Source: Tetrahymena elliotti 4EA
Taxonomy: Eukaryota > Ciliophora > Oligohymenophorea > Hymenostomatida > Tetrahymenidae
Direction of reading: 5' to 3'
Assembly: GCA_000231825.2 (NCBI GenBank)
Contig: JH720300.1
Span: 1,489,928 to 1,553,927 of the forward strand
DNA: 64,000 nt
Of the stretch, positions 1-13,208 are shown piece after piece (the first letter of the stretch is position 1; the number at the start of each line of letters is the position of its first letter). The position numbers and the translations under genes were made by a program. The notes below the pieces were generated by a model. The model saw only the letters and a list, made by a program, of their open reading frames with translations, was not told the origin of the DNA and ran no database searches.

Positions 1-3000
1 TTAAACAAACACATATTTTAAATAATATAAGAAAATGATTTGATTAATATTTGTTTAATCAGATAGCAGTTATATAAATTAATCCTAACTCAAATATTTA
101 GATTCCTATTTAAATCATACGTTAGGCATTTCATTTTCATAACTTATTTTATAAAAAAAAGATTATATAAAGAATAATGTGAGTTTGAAATTGGTAAATA
201 AAATAATCTGCAGGTTCTATTAATATCATAAATTAATAGAGCTTCAATTTCTTTTTTTCTATCTATAATCTTTTGCTTATCTTTAAAGAAACATGAAAAT
301 TAGTCCAACAAATAGACTATTTTATATAATTATATATTCACTTCATCATTCGGATATCATAAAAAAGAGTCCATTAAAATCTTAGCAATATCTTTGACAC
401 TTAAATTTAAACCACCATTGATTTAAATCTTCTCTTAAATTTTGAGATAAAAATGAAGTTATGTAAAATAGATATGCTTGACAAAAGTAGTTTTCATACT
501 TTTGCATAAACAGGAGAAGAGATTATGAACAGTTAAAAAAAGAGGTTCAGATATGAAATATTTTTTTTTATTTTAGATATACTATTATTTTACAAGTAAT
601 TAGCGCTGAAGATAAAAGAATCGACAGCTACATTTATTTTGTTACTTTTACACTTTTTTTAGAAATTTAAGAAAGCTGTGATAGAGAGTAAGAAAATTGG
701 AATAGAAAATAAAAGTAAAGCTCCGATTGTTAGAATTTGATAATTTATCATTATATTTCAAATACTATATCAAACATATACAAGAAAGAATAATATCACA
801 GTAATAATCATAATTGGAGTTTTTGCTCTTTCATACAAAATAGAAATTAAAAGTAAATGTTTTTAAAGAAACTAAAAGTAATTATTAATTAGCTTATTGT
901 GAGAAGAATAATAATCAAAAATACCAAAGTTTTTTTTAGCTTTTAGAAATACTTATACAGTAAATCCTTATAGCATATAAAATATATCTATCAACACACA
1001 ATAATAGAGTATATTTAATAAAATTTATTACCTGTTAATCTCAGTTTTTTATTTTTCTTCTTTTTGCCTTCAATTTTTGGAGAAGAAAAAAAATATTAAG
1101 GTGATACAAATTTATTCATACTATAACACAATTAAGAAATACAAAAAAATATATTGCAAGCAAATATTTGTTTTCTTTAATAAATGAAAAAAATTGTATT
1201 TTTAAAGCTGAGTAAGTATTTCATTTTAATTCTCAAAGTAATTAAAAAGCAATAAAAATGAATAAATTCAAAAAGTAACTTAATCAGAACTAAAGCAACC
1301 AATCATTCATTTTTTAAGACTTGATTTAAAAAAAAAAATTAAATTACCCTCTTTCTGTACACTTTTGCTTTATATTTTAAATTTCAAAATTTGCTAAATC
1401 AGAAAATAATAGAAACAAGTGTACTCAGCAGATCTTAAGAATAAGTATTTAAAAATTCAAAGCAATACAGGTGTAATTTTGAGTGGTAACATTCAAATAA
1501 ATTTGATATGAGCAATAATATTTAAAAAAATAGAAGTAACCTCAGTTAATATTTTTTCAAAGTTCGTTTTAATTACATTCAGCTCTATAAAATTACCCTC
1601 ACAACATGTAATACCCAAAAAACTACTACCCTTTTTTATACATAGCTATTTTGACTGTGAAATTGGTGAAATGGATAAAGATCATTTTCATAAATAGATT
1701 TAAATTTCCTTAATTTAATTGATGCAACTTTAAAAATAATTAATCCTTATCAATAACATCTCTTTGTAGAATAGGAAATATTAATAAATTTCATTGATTA
1801 TTTGATAGAAAGGAAAACGAAATAGATTATTTTTGAGATATACAAATCTTTCAGAAACAAAGATGATTGATTGATTGATTGATTAAATCAAATTAATTTA
1901 GAAAATGCAAAATAAGTAAGAATGAATATTCATTAAAAGGCAATTAAAACTAGGCGCCTAAAGCAAATACAAAAATAAAAAACATTTTTCTCTTTTTTAG
2001 ATATTTTATAGTTTATTAATATTTGCTTACATGCAAACAGTAAATTAAATTTTTCTTTCTTTCCCTTAGATTTAATCAATCTAAATTTCTTGAATTGTAT
2101 AAAAGGTTAACTTGGATTCAAGCGAGTAGAATTTACTCTTTCCCAATGTTTTTTACTTGAATTTATCCTTTACAAAACTTAATTTCATAATCAATGGCTC
2201 AAATTAATAATAAAAAAATAGTTAAGAATATTTATCTACACTTTCTCTTTTCAGAAATCAGTGGTTATTTTTTCGATATTACTCTGCATGAATAGTAAAC
2301 ATATACATAAATAGTGATAACATTCATTAATACATTCAAATTTTATTATGCGATTGTAGAGATAATTCCTAATCTTTTTCAATCAATTTTTACCTGAATT
2401 AAAACATCTATAGTCATTTCTAAATACATATTTTAGAATTATTCTACTATTCAAAAAAATGCATGATATTCTGAATAATATTATAATAAATTATTGATAA
2501 TTGTGAAAATTCAGGCTTAAATTTTAAAAATTTATTAGGTTCTGAAGATTTTTCTTTTTATAGAACGAAGTTTGACATATTATTTGTTTTGTATTTTTAG
2601 AAATATCCATACACATTCTCAAGATAAATTTATACAAATTGAGTTACTCTAGATTTCTAGATATAGATAATAAAATGTCGAATTCAAAACTTATTTTGAT
2701 AGCATTTTATGTGAATTTAACTTGTAAATAAAGGCTGGCTAAAAGATCTTTAACTGCTCAGAATTTGTTCTGTAAACTCTTAATTATGCTTTTTTATATA
2801 TTTAATTTAATTGAATATTTACTTTAGTAATAGAGCATCTAAATTTATTTACCAAGAGAAAAATTTTAATTTCATATAATGCGATTTTACTTTCTTGAAT
2901 CAATATAGCATTAATTAATTTTGATTTTTAACTATCAATTAAGACCATTCCCTAAATACTCATTTTCTAATTTAAATATTTTTCTATTGTTTTAAATAAA

Positions 3001-6000
3001 TATATTCTATACGATTTATTTTAAATATTCAATTCATTTATTTACATAAAATTTATAAAATATACCCATTTTAGGCATTTAACTATCTATGATGTAGATA
3101 ACAATTACTTATTATTTTATTTTTATACTTTTTATAATTTTTTGAAATTTTAACAAGAAATAGTGTGGATATTATAAAATAACTTAAGAAAAAATGAAAA
3201 ATTTTTATGAGAAGTATGAAAGAAGAAAGGCAACTCAAAAATATTTTTAAAATAAAATATTTAAATTCTTTTTATTATGAATAGCAAGCCGTTACGATAC
3301 TATAAAATAATACATGATTATAATAAGATTTTTTAATTAATATTTAGAGGACTTTTAGAGTTGTAAATATGTTAAGTAACAAAACATTTACTTGCAATTG
3401 AAAGATTATTTTGATAGATAATTATTTTATGATTTGACTTAAAAACAAAATAGTTAATTACAAATTACTCTGCAATTCTTAATGGTTCCCAAAAAATAAA
3501 AATAAAAATCTTTGCATAGAGATGTTTTTTTGCTTCTATGAATTAAAATATATATAAGATTTTTGGTCATTTTTATTGTTGATTTAATTTCTAATAAGAA
3601 TTGTTTAGATTTTTCCAAATTATTTTACATTCTTTGAAATGCATTTTTTGAAAAACTAAGACTTTATTCTATTTTCATACTAAATTTAAAATAGATTTTA
3701 GTATAAATTAACTATACTTTTGCATTAATTTTAGAATCATATTAGAAAAAAAATAAGTTTTTTTTAGTAAGTTCGATGTTTGAAAAGAGTTATGAAAAAA
3801 ATAAATGAAAAAAAGAACAACCATAAAAACTATATTTTATTATCATATTTTTAGTACAATTTTTAAAAGTTATTTTTTAAATTAAGAATCTTTTTTAAGA
3901 ATTGATATCGACAAAGAAATGATCTTCAAACATAGTGTGTAGCATTTCTTCTCATAGAATTAGCAAAACTATGAGTTAGTATAGAAAATAACAAAAATTT
4001 TCTTTATTTTGATTGGTAAATTCATGGTTGAGGAGGCTATTTTAAAGACTCTTAAATTTTTTTATTTATACTTTTACTGACTATTGATTTACTTAGTATT
4101 AAGTAGGCTTAATTACTCAAATCAAATAATACTTAAAACATTCATGAATATTGTCAGCCAAATAAACTAACAAATTAAGTAATATAATTCTATCTTAATT
4201 AATTTACTTTATTTTTTGCACCGATATGAATAAAAGTCGTATTTTTAATATAAATCATAAAAATATGAGTCAAATTAATATGTAAATCAAAAATACATTT
4301 AATTCTAATCAAAAATAAATAAAATTTTTTACTCTTCAATAAGATAATTAGTCTTTCATTCTTTCTTCTTTTATTCACTACTTTTTATGTATTTAGTTAA
4401 AGATTAGCTTGAAACAACTTTCTTACTTAATAGTAATTAACTATTTAAATGAATTTAGGGTTATTTATGGTTATATTTTTAAATTCATTTAAAACAATAT
4501 CTAGTAATCACTTAGTTTAATTTCAATAATCAATAGAGAATAGCTCTAAATCAACTCTTTCTTTCATCCTTACTTTCAAATTAATTATGTTATATATTCC
4601 GTTTACATATTTTCTCATTTAAATTGTAGGCCAAATAATAAATCATTAGGCTTTTACTTTCCACCAAAAAGTTAATTGTCTATTTTTTAGAACTAAATTT
4701 TACAGAATTGTTAAGAAAAAATTTAAATTTTTACAAGCAAAAGACTGCTTACTTTAAATCTAAATAAATTATTCAGCTCTTGAATTAAAACAAAAAGAAG
4801 TGCAAAAATACACTTTCTGATTAACAATAATAATAAATAGTAAGTACTTTTCATTTAAATTCATCATTTTATAAATTAACAAAAATGTCATAAAGATTTT
4901 TATTTTCTTACATATGTTAAAAATTTCTAATCAGTATCACTTTTGAATACTCTGATTAAATCTTAAAGTTTTTACTTTTTCAAAATATGAAATAAATATA
5001 ATAAATTTCAAGAGATCAACAAGTTTAAAGAACAAAGATTAGTTGAAAAATGAATATTTTTTGAATATTTTTAACCAATTTTACTTGCCTTTTATTTTTA
5101 TAAAAATAAACATACGTTCCCTCTCTCTCTCTCGCCTACTAACTACTTTATTTTTAAGTCTAAGAAATATAACTTAAATACCAATAAATGAATCTTGTTT
5201 CATAGTTAATGGAAATAAAATTATTTTTACTAAATTACTTGTACCATTTTTTTTTAATTCCATCAAAACGTTGTATGATAATTTGAGATTTTTTGGCAAA
5301 TATTCTTAATTTATTATTGGTACTCAACAATAGTTAATCACACAAAAAATATAATTATCAATTATACACAAAAATATTATGGATTAATGATAATAGTCTA
5401 ACAAATTTATTTCATAAAAGTTCACTTTACAAAACTTGAATCTCCTTAGATCAATTAATCCATGAGTTAATATTTTTTTTGTTATTTTATCTTATAGTTT
5501 AGAAATTTAACTTGATGAATTATTTGGTTTAATAATTCTTAGCAAGCAAAAAACTCAAATATGTTTCCTCTTAAATTTAATTCTGGCTATAGTTTTGACT
5601 AATTTATATGTTAAATAATATTAATTTGCAAGATTAAATTAGCTTTAGTTCAAACAAAATACTTTTTGTTGTCATAGTTTCATTATTAAAAAATATTTTT
5701 TTGGAAGAAACTGTTTATGTAGCCTTGAATCTATTACAATTAGTCAGTAAGTTTAACACTAAAAAAACAAAAGAGTCAACAAATATAATACAAAAGAGGA
5801 AAATTTTATCAACTTTATAAAAATTATGTTTTTTCTATCAACTTTATGTATTTTTTCTAAATTAATAATACATTTTAAGAAAAGTTTTCTTGGAAACATA
5901 ATAATTTAATCTTCCTTACCATAATGAATTGAACTTAATTCAATTTTTTCAGATAAAAATATTTTAAGAGTTCTTCAACATAGCTATGTAGTATTTAATT

Positions 6001-7680
6001 TAAAAATATATTTATATAGCTGACATTAATGACATTACAACAACATTGAAAATAATTAATTTATTCTTAATTAGATCAAATTAAATCATTCAAATAAAAT
6101 ATTCAGTTATTTTAATCATTAATAAGACTCAACTTACTTAGAGTTGTATTTAATTTGTATTCCTCCCACAACCAAATTTATTTTAAAACTAGAAATCCTT
6201 TATTTTACTTAAATTAACTTAAAATTTTTAATTTCTTATTTTTTATTTAAATTCATTTGAAGCTGGCTAACTAGGTAGTTGATTTCATTTTCAAATTCTA
6301 AATTGATAGTATATTTATAAATAAATTAATCTATCAAAAAGAGCACCTCAAATTGTTCTAAAATCTAACTTATTTTTTTAAAATTATAAATGTCATTCTT
6401 GATTTAATTGAGTAATTTTATAGCTTTTAGAATTTTATTTTATACAAAATCTAATGTTTGAAAATAACCTTTTTTTTTGTTTGACTTTTATTATAATTTA
6501 ATTTTTTTAAATTTTCCAAAGTAAACTAACAATATACTAAAATTGTAAAATTTTATTTTATTTAAAAAAAGAAACTGAAAAAAATATTTTGTCAAAAAAA
6601 AGACTTTTGTGATTAAGATATTTATAGTTTCCCAAAATATGTGAAATACTTAAGACAAATATTAGATACAGATATTTATTTAAAAGAAATTTAATTCTTG
6701 ATGTTAGAAAATTTAATTTGAAATAATTAAATTTAAAATAATTTTCTCATAACTAATATTTTTTTCAGCTTTATAATAAGACTTTATTAAATCAAATAAG
6801 GATATTTGTTCATATTAAAGCTAAAAAAATTCAAATTTTAATTATTTAAAAATATACTATAATGAATAAAAATTAAATTTTATTCATGATAGATAATTTA
6901 ATATAAAACCTGTTCTTTGAAAATATTTTAATCTAAATTAATTTTTATAATTTGTTGTTCTTTTTATAAAAAGGAAATTCAGAAAATAAATTGGAATAGT
7001 CATTAAAATAAATTTAGATATTATTATTATAGATTTATAAATTAAAAATATAACATATTATTCGATTTTGTAGAAAAAAAATAACATTTTTAATTAGTTT
7101 AAATAGTTAAATTTTTTGAAAAAGGATTTTGAAAATTTTTGAGAATCTAAATTATTTTTTATTATGTCGATTTTTTAATTTTAAACTAATTTTAAACCAG
7201 TTAAATAAAAAATTTTAATTTAAGCTTTTTGAGAAAAATGCTTGCTTTAATAGTTTTATAAATAGATATTCATATGAAAAATTTAGATATAAAAAACAAT
7301 ATTTAAATTAGATTAATATTATGTGAATGAAGCATAAATATTAGTAAATAAATATGAAATAAATAAACAAATATGAAAAATGTAAATAAGGGATTAATAC
7401 AAAATGTAAATAGATAAGAAAGTTTTATTAATGTAAGCAAGGTATTCATTATAGTCTTAATTTTGAATTGATTTATGATAATATTATAAGCTAGAGTGTT
7501 TGAAGACTTAATAGAATTTGTAAATTGTTATTTGACCTAAAGGTTTACACAATTTTAATAATTTTTGAGAATATTTTTTTTATCTTGATTTTACTTACTA
7601 TTTTTGTGTAAATAAGAAATTTAGTTTAATAAAAAAAAAATAATTCAAAAGATATCATAAAAACTGTAAGGGTAATAAGA
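1..7680. other. Gene-poor AT-rich stretch
   Basis: No convincing gene was found in this 7.7 kb. The sequence is low-complexity A/T runs with frequent TGA in all frames and no codon bias. The best open stretch is 474-740 on the plus strand (88 codons with TAA/TAG as Gln), slightly richer in G and charged residues than its surroundings; I cannot tell it from chance. Simple repeats occur at 1865-1884 (GATT five times) and 5120-5133 (CT run). No telomeric C4A2 repeat is seen at the left edge. Confidence 0.6.
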
Positions 7681-9384
7681 ATGAAAAAGAGCACTCAGAA
7701 AGAAGATTTGCCAAGCAGAGAGTATGCAGGAAGCATCTTAGATACTAAGATGTTATAAAATTGCAAATTAGATCCTGAAAAAAAGAAAAAGTATTAATAT
7801 CATTTTATTGTTGTTTTGCTTTACTTGCTATTTACATAATCAATCATTTTTTATAAATAGAGTAGAGCGTTGGTATATGCTAAGTAAATTAGATTTATTT
7901 AAGTACTTACCTGTCCCAAGGACAGATGAAATTAGCACGTTATCTTCTCAATCTTCAACTTTGATAGTCTTTTTAGCAATCTTGGTTTTGTTTATAATAG
8001 AAGCTATCACTCTGATTTTTAATAATTAGCCAAAATTCGTTTCTCATGAAGAAATGATTGATAAAAAAGCTATTTATGATGCACCTGAAATTGCTTTTGG
8101 CTATTTTAAAGGGGAAAAGTTATAATAGTCATTTTATGATGAAACTTATTTCTAGTATTAACTAGCTCAATTTACTCAAACCTAAGATAATGAAGGTAAT
8201 TTCAAGGCATAAGAAATCTAATTATAACTAACAGATTGTGATCCTGATTGGATTGATGCAGAGATAAAACTTTTTTGCCCTTCTGAAAAATTGCATTTAT
8301 AAAATTTTCAAGTACCTGATGAAGAAGTTCGTTTCCCAACACTCAGAATCATTGGATGTGACTAAAAAAAGCAAGATGCTTTGGGTAAAAAGTGTTAAAA
8401 TAAAAACTAAGTAGAAAGTCTATTTGCCCAAGGTAGGATATTATTTTTTATAAAAGTATAAGGCTAATATAATGTGATTACAGGAAAATATTCTGAAGAT
8501 ACTTATAATATGTATCAGTTTTTCGTTAATACAAAATACTAAAATATTGGTGAATCAGTACTTGGAAGAAAAAAGATAAATAAGAATTCAGATTACTTAA
8601 CAAGTTTTAGGGAAAAAAATATAGAAGAAGCATATTTACAGAATTTTAATTAGTATTTGAATTCTGTTAATATTAAGATTTTCAATGACTAATCAAGAAT
8701 TCTGAATCAAGGTAATATATTAGCTTATTTATCTTATTTTATTAATAATTGAATTAGCAGTTTTAAAAACAAATAAAATCTTTTTATGCGATACTATTTT
8801 TATTTTAAATAGATAATAAAATTTAACGTAGAGAAAAAATTAATAGAGTCAGTAAAACTAAATTGTAATCCTTTCACAATTATTTTGGAAGTAATCAAAG
8901 ATTGCTTGTAGAGAAAATCAGTTACTAAAAACAATACTTTTAATGGTATTTATCTTAAGATAAAAAAGTTCTTATTATTGATTTACAATATAAGACCATA
9001 TTCGATTTATGCTCTTTTCTAGGTGGTATATGGGGTGTATTATGTGCAATATTTACATTTTTAGTCATGAAAAGAAATGCAGATAAGTTCTACAAAAATA
9101 AAAGTCTATGGAATAATTTTGACAAAGTCATTAAAACTTAAATAGTAAAAGAAGCTTTATTTAGGGATAGTAAAAGCTCTATAGAGCTTGAATAAATGTA
9201 GAAGCAATCAATAAATACTGTAATATATTCATAAAACATTAAAATTAATCAAGAAAATATTCCAAATATTTATGAAACGAAAGAGTATTTGGATGAATAA
9301 AATAATTCTGAAATAGAAAGAGAAAAAGAAAAGCAAAAACACTAAGTGTAGTTAATATCTATCAATTTATAGGATTAGCTATGA
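7681..9384 (+). CDS. Two-helix membrane protein, copy 1
   Basis: Unrecognised membrane protein of 510 residues. Exons 7681-7790, 7861-8711 and 8813-9384; introns of 70 and 101 bp with GT...AG ends, and all phases join. Residues 1-40 are charged. A hydrophobic helix follows (STLIVFLAILVLFIIEAI), then a roughly 300-residue hydrophilic middle part, a second helix containing GGIWGVLCAIFTFLV, then a charged Gln/Glu/Lys-rich tail. It aligns along its length with the next gene (10712-12235), sharing the order DLF/DIF before helix 1, a CDPDW/CTPDW motif, an FCPSE/LCPKE motif and the GG-x-WGVLCA helix, so the two are tandem duplicates. Two helices bracketing a large domain suggest that this domain lies on one side of a membrane. 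The stop is TGA at 9382; the same frame then stays open to 9957. Function unknown. Confidence 0.8.
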
Positions 9385-9957
9385 AAATAAATAAAAACAA
9401 CCATAAGTAATTATTCTAAAATAAATATAAATTACATCAACAAAATTGAAGATGAAACTTTAAATCAAAGCAATATGTCTTTAAGTTTAGGAAATAAAAA
9501 GGTTTCTTTGTCCTTGCTAGTTAGTTCTTCTCTCAATTAATTTTAATTTGCTGTATAAATAAAGGATAACTTAGTTAAATAATTAAAATATTATAAAAAT
9601 TCATTAGTTAAATAAATATTAAGATATCTAAAACATTAATATATAAATTAGTTACATGTAAATTTTTCAACAAACAAATAATTCAAAAGCTAATTTAAAA
9701 TTATATTATCAATCAATCTATTCTTTTAGAATTAAATTTCTATTTCTACAAATTAATTACATGAAATATTACTCAATACGATCTCATTTATTTCACTTTT
9801 AAATTCTAGAGATTTTATTCAAAATTATTTCCTTTTACATCAAGAACCCTTTTACCATCTATTTTATAAATGTTTTTAAATTTTATTATTTTATATTAAA
9901 ATTATGAAACAGCAGTCAAATTTTCTAATTAGTATGATTACAAAAAGCAAAGAATGA
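9385..9957 (+). other. Open frame continuing past the TGA of copy 1
   Basis: After the TGA at 9382-9384 the same frame runs a further 190 codons without TGA to 9955-9957. Amino acid composition is Ser/Asn/Gln/Leu rich. The paralogue at 10712 has no equivalent extension, so this is more likely 3' untranslated or decayed sequence than coding. With only one stop codon in an AT-rich genome, a run of this length is uncommon but not rare. Confidence 0.3.
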
Positions 9958-10711
9958 AACTCCTCATTTTATTGAATTATTTTTAATTGCTAAAAAATAT
10001 TATTGTTAATTTTTTTTTTGAATGATTCAAAGAGATGTTTGATAAATTCAACAAAAAAAAGCAGTAATGAATTAATTTAAATTATTTTCAAATCAAATAA
10101 TTTTATTTTTGGAGAAATCTCCTCTTTGTTTAATTTATTATTAATTATTCTATTTTTTTATTCAATTTTTTTTTTAGCGGAAAGTTAATAATTTAAACTT
10201 TGAATTAGCTAAAATATTTTAGAAGATCCCAAACATTTCATTTGTTTAAAAAAAATAATTTTTTATCAATTTAAAAATTAGTAAATTTGTCGAAAATAGA
10301 CTTAATTAAATAAATGTGAAGTCAATAAATTTTATCTTTTTCAAATTAAAATAAATGAACATAAATTGTATTTGGGAAACTTTTAATAAAGGTTAAGCAC
10401 ACTTATCTAGCTAATATTATTATAAGTAATTATATTCATCTATAAATGAGGAAAATAGACTTTAGGAATATTGTTACATTTCATCATTTTTAATTAGTAA
10501 GCAAAATGAAAATATTTGAAGTAAGCTATTTTTTAAAATATAATTTTACTTATCAGGTAATTGATCTTAAAAGCATATTATTAATTATCAATTTTAGAAG
10601 ATAATATCATAATTGATAAAAGGATAAACTTAGTTTTTTAATTTACTTTAAGCGTAGCCAACCAGCCAACCAACTAAACAACAAGCAAATTTAATTATTT
10701 TCAAACTATAA
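9958..10711. other. Intergenic spacer
   Basis: AT-rich spacer between the two tandem membrane-protein genes. I see no open frame with coding character and no recognisable site. Confidence 0.6.
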
Positions 10712-12235
10712 ATGGAATAAGGTAGGCGTTCATCTAAGTCATAAGCAAATGATTAGTTGAGGGACTCAAGACTTGAGTCTAAGTAAAATAAAGAGCAGAA
10801 TCACTAAATAGTATAATAGCAATAATTATAATTGTACTAATAATTACATGTTGATGATAGAAGTAATAGTCTATTTCCTTCAAGATAGGAATTGCCTTGG
10901 TATTGGAAGTATGCTCATCAAATAGATATATTTGCCTTTGAGCCAGTGCCAACAACTAGTGAGATGTCAACTCGTCGCTCATAATTTGCATCAATTGCAT
11001 GCATATTTTTGATGTTAGCATTTGTTGGATTCACTATGTATTAGTTTTTTTTCAACAACGCTCCTCGATTAAACACTTACTCTACTCCTATAGATTATAA
11101 TGAAAAATATAAAGTACAAGATTTTGCTTTTGGGTTTTATGAAATGGATACCAATTCTAATTTAATTGAAGATGCATCCATTTTTACTTACTACTTAGAA
11201 TAATATGTTTATTCAAACCTTCCTTCTGATAAAGGACATGAAGAGCTCTCTAAATAAGTAGAGTACACTTATTGCACACCTGATTGGGCTCCTATTAAAA
11301 TTACAATGCTCTGCCCTAAGGAAGAAATGTACATGCAAGGTATGATTGGTAAGGGTGACTATCTTATGTATCCTCGTCTGAAACTTTTAGCTTGTAGTGA
11401 AGCTAATAACCCTGGTATAAAATGTGATGAAAATAAGGCAATTGCTGAATTTCCTAAGGGAAGATTATTTATATTTGTTAAGCAAGATGAATAAATTAAT
11501 TTTGCTGCTGGCAAGACATAGCCTGAAACAGGTACATTTTACTATTTCTTCATAGTCCCATAGTACTACATCAGAGCAGAGACAATAATAGGTACAAGTG
11601 TTATAACAAAGTAACCCGACTTTGGAACAAGCTTTAGTTAAGATCTTTACAATTATAAATCAGTCATAAATAATTATCTTTACCTCAGTGATGTTTCTTA
11701 CTTTTTCCAAACCAAAACTGATTAGAATTAAAATGGAAATAAAAAAGGAAAACTAAGTTAATACTTGGAAATGTAGAATAATCAGCCATACATTAAATAA
11801 ATTATGGAATAAGCAGCTTCATAAAAAATAAATACTCAATTTGAAGCAACAATTACAGAAAAAGATAAAGCAGATGCAGCTGGAACCAAACCTTATTTTG
11901 CATGGTGGATGAGTATTTCATAAACATAAGCCCACACTGAAGTTAACTATTAAACATCTGTCTAAATGATATCCCTTTGGGGTGGTCTATGGGGAGTATT
12001 GTGTGCTGCATTTACTTTTATTTACATGACATATAATGCTAAGCAATTTTACAAGCAACATAAGGTCTGGGATAACTTTGATAAAGTTGTCAGTGTAATT
12101 GATGTTAACAGACCTTCTATTATAGTTTAGGATTCAGAAATTATCCAATACAATCAAGGCTATCAAGATGATGCTGATAACGACAATAATCCTAATAAAT
12201 AGGAACAATTAAATAAAAAAAGTTCCATAAATTGA
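10712..12235 (+). CDS. Two-helix membrane protein, copy 2
   Basis: Single-exon frame of 507 residues ending in TGA (12233-12235), with no intron needed. The first 60 residues are Gln/Ser/Arg rich. Then comes WYWKYAHQIDIFAFEPVP, a hydrophobic helix (SIACIFLMLAFVGFTMYQFFF), a soluble region of about 310 residues with conserved Cys (YCTPDWAP, MLCPKEEM, KLLACSEA), and a second helix ISLWGGLWGVLCAAFTFIYM followed by KQFYKQHKVWDNFDKVV. The C-terminal tail is Asp/Asn rich. It is the paralogue of the gene at 7681-9384, which has two introns that this copy lacks, so introns were gained in one copy or lost in the other. The strict conservation of GG-x-WGVLC in helix 2 suggests a structural or functional role there. 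I do not recognise the family. Confidence 0.85.
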
Positions 12236-13208
12236 AGAGATAATGTATCAATTCAAATAATGAATCAATAATTTTGATAATATTAAAACAAATAATAATA
12301 AATTGAATTTAATTTTATTTTCTCATCCTTAGTTTTGTTTAATAAATATATTCTTAAATAAAAAAATAATAATTATTGAGACACTATTATCCTTCATTCC
12401 TAAATTAATTCTTTTATTATTTTCTAAAACAAGCAATTATAAAAAATGAATATAGACTTTCCATTATTAATTTATCTTTCTTAACAATATGAAAGATAAA
12501 GATAAAACAAAAAATTTAATTAATTGTTGATTTCACATTTTTATAATAAATTAATTGGATGTTTTAATTCTAGAATCTAGATATTCTATTTAATCATTTG
12601 ATACCTAATATCATATACTTTTAATGAAAATGAATAAATCTTCTTACATTTAACATGAAAAATAAAAAAATATAATCATTTAAAATGTTTGAATTTATTT
12701 AAATTAATTTTCTCATAAATTACTAAATGAGATATTGTATTATCAATTTAAAATTTAAATGGCTTGTAAGTAACTATTTTATTTTTATGATTAGAACTTA
12801 ATTATTTAATTTTAATTAAAATATCTTTTTATGATTAGTAAAAGACAAATAGAAAACAAAATTTATCAATTAATTATTTACCTATTGAAAATCTCTGTAA
12901 ATTAGATATTCCCACATTTGCAATTTGGATTTAATTATGAAAAAATAAATGCTCATAACACTTTTCAAGTTAATCACTTAATAAAAATTAGATCAGTAAT
13001 TTTTATGATTATTTAAAATTATTTTATTAAAAATTTTTGAGATTATTAAAAAAATATTTAGAAAATTATTTCAACGGCTTTTATTTTTAAAAATGAAAAA
13101 AAAGTTTTTTGATATGATTTAATTAATAATATTCAAAATTTTGTTGTAATTTATTGATTTTTGAATTCATATCTTAACTCAAGAGTTATTTCTTAATTAT
13201 TTATTACC
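12236..13208. other. Intergenic spacer
   Basis: AT-rich spacer with poly-A/T runs. No coding character and no recognisable regulatory element. Confidence 0.6.

Noticed and set aside
1..60. Possible chromosome end at the left edge
   Set aside because: No C4A2/G4T2 repeats are present.
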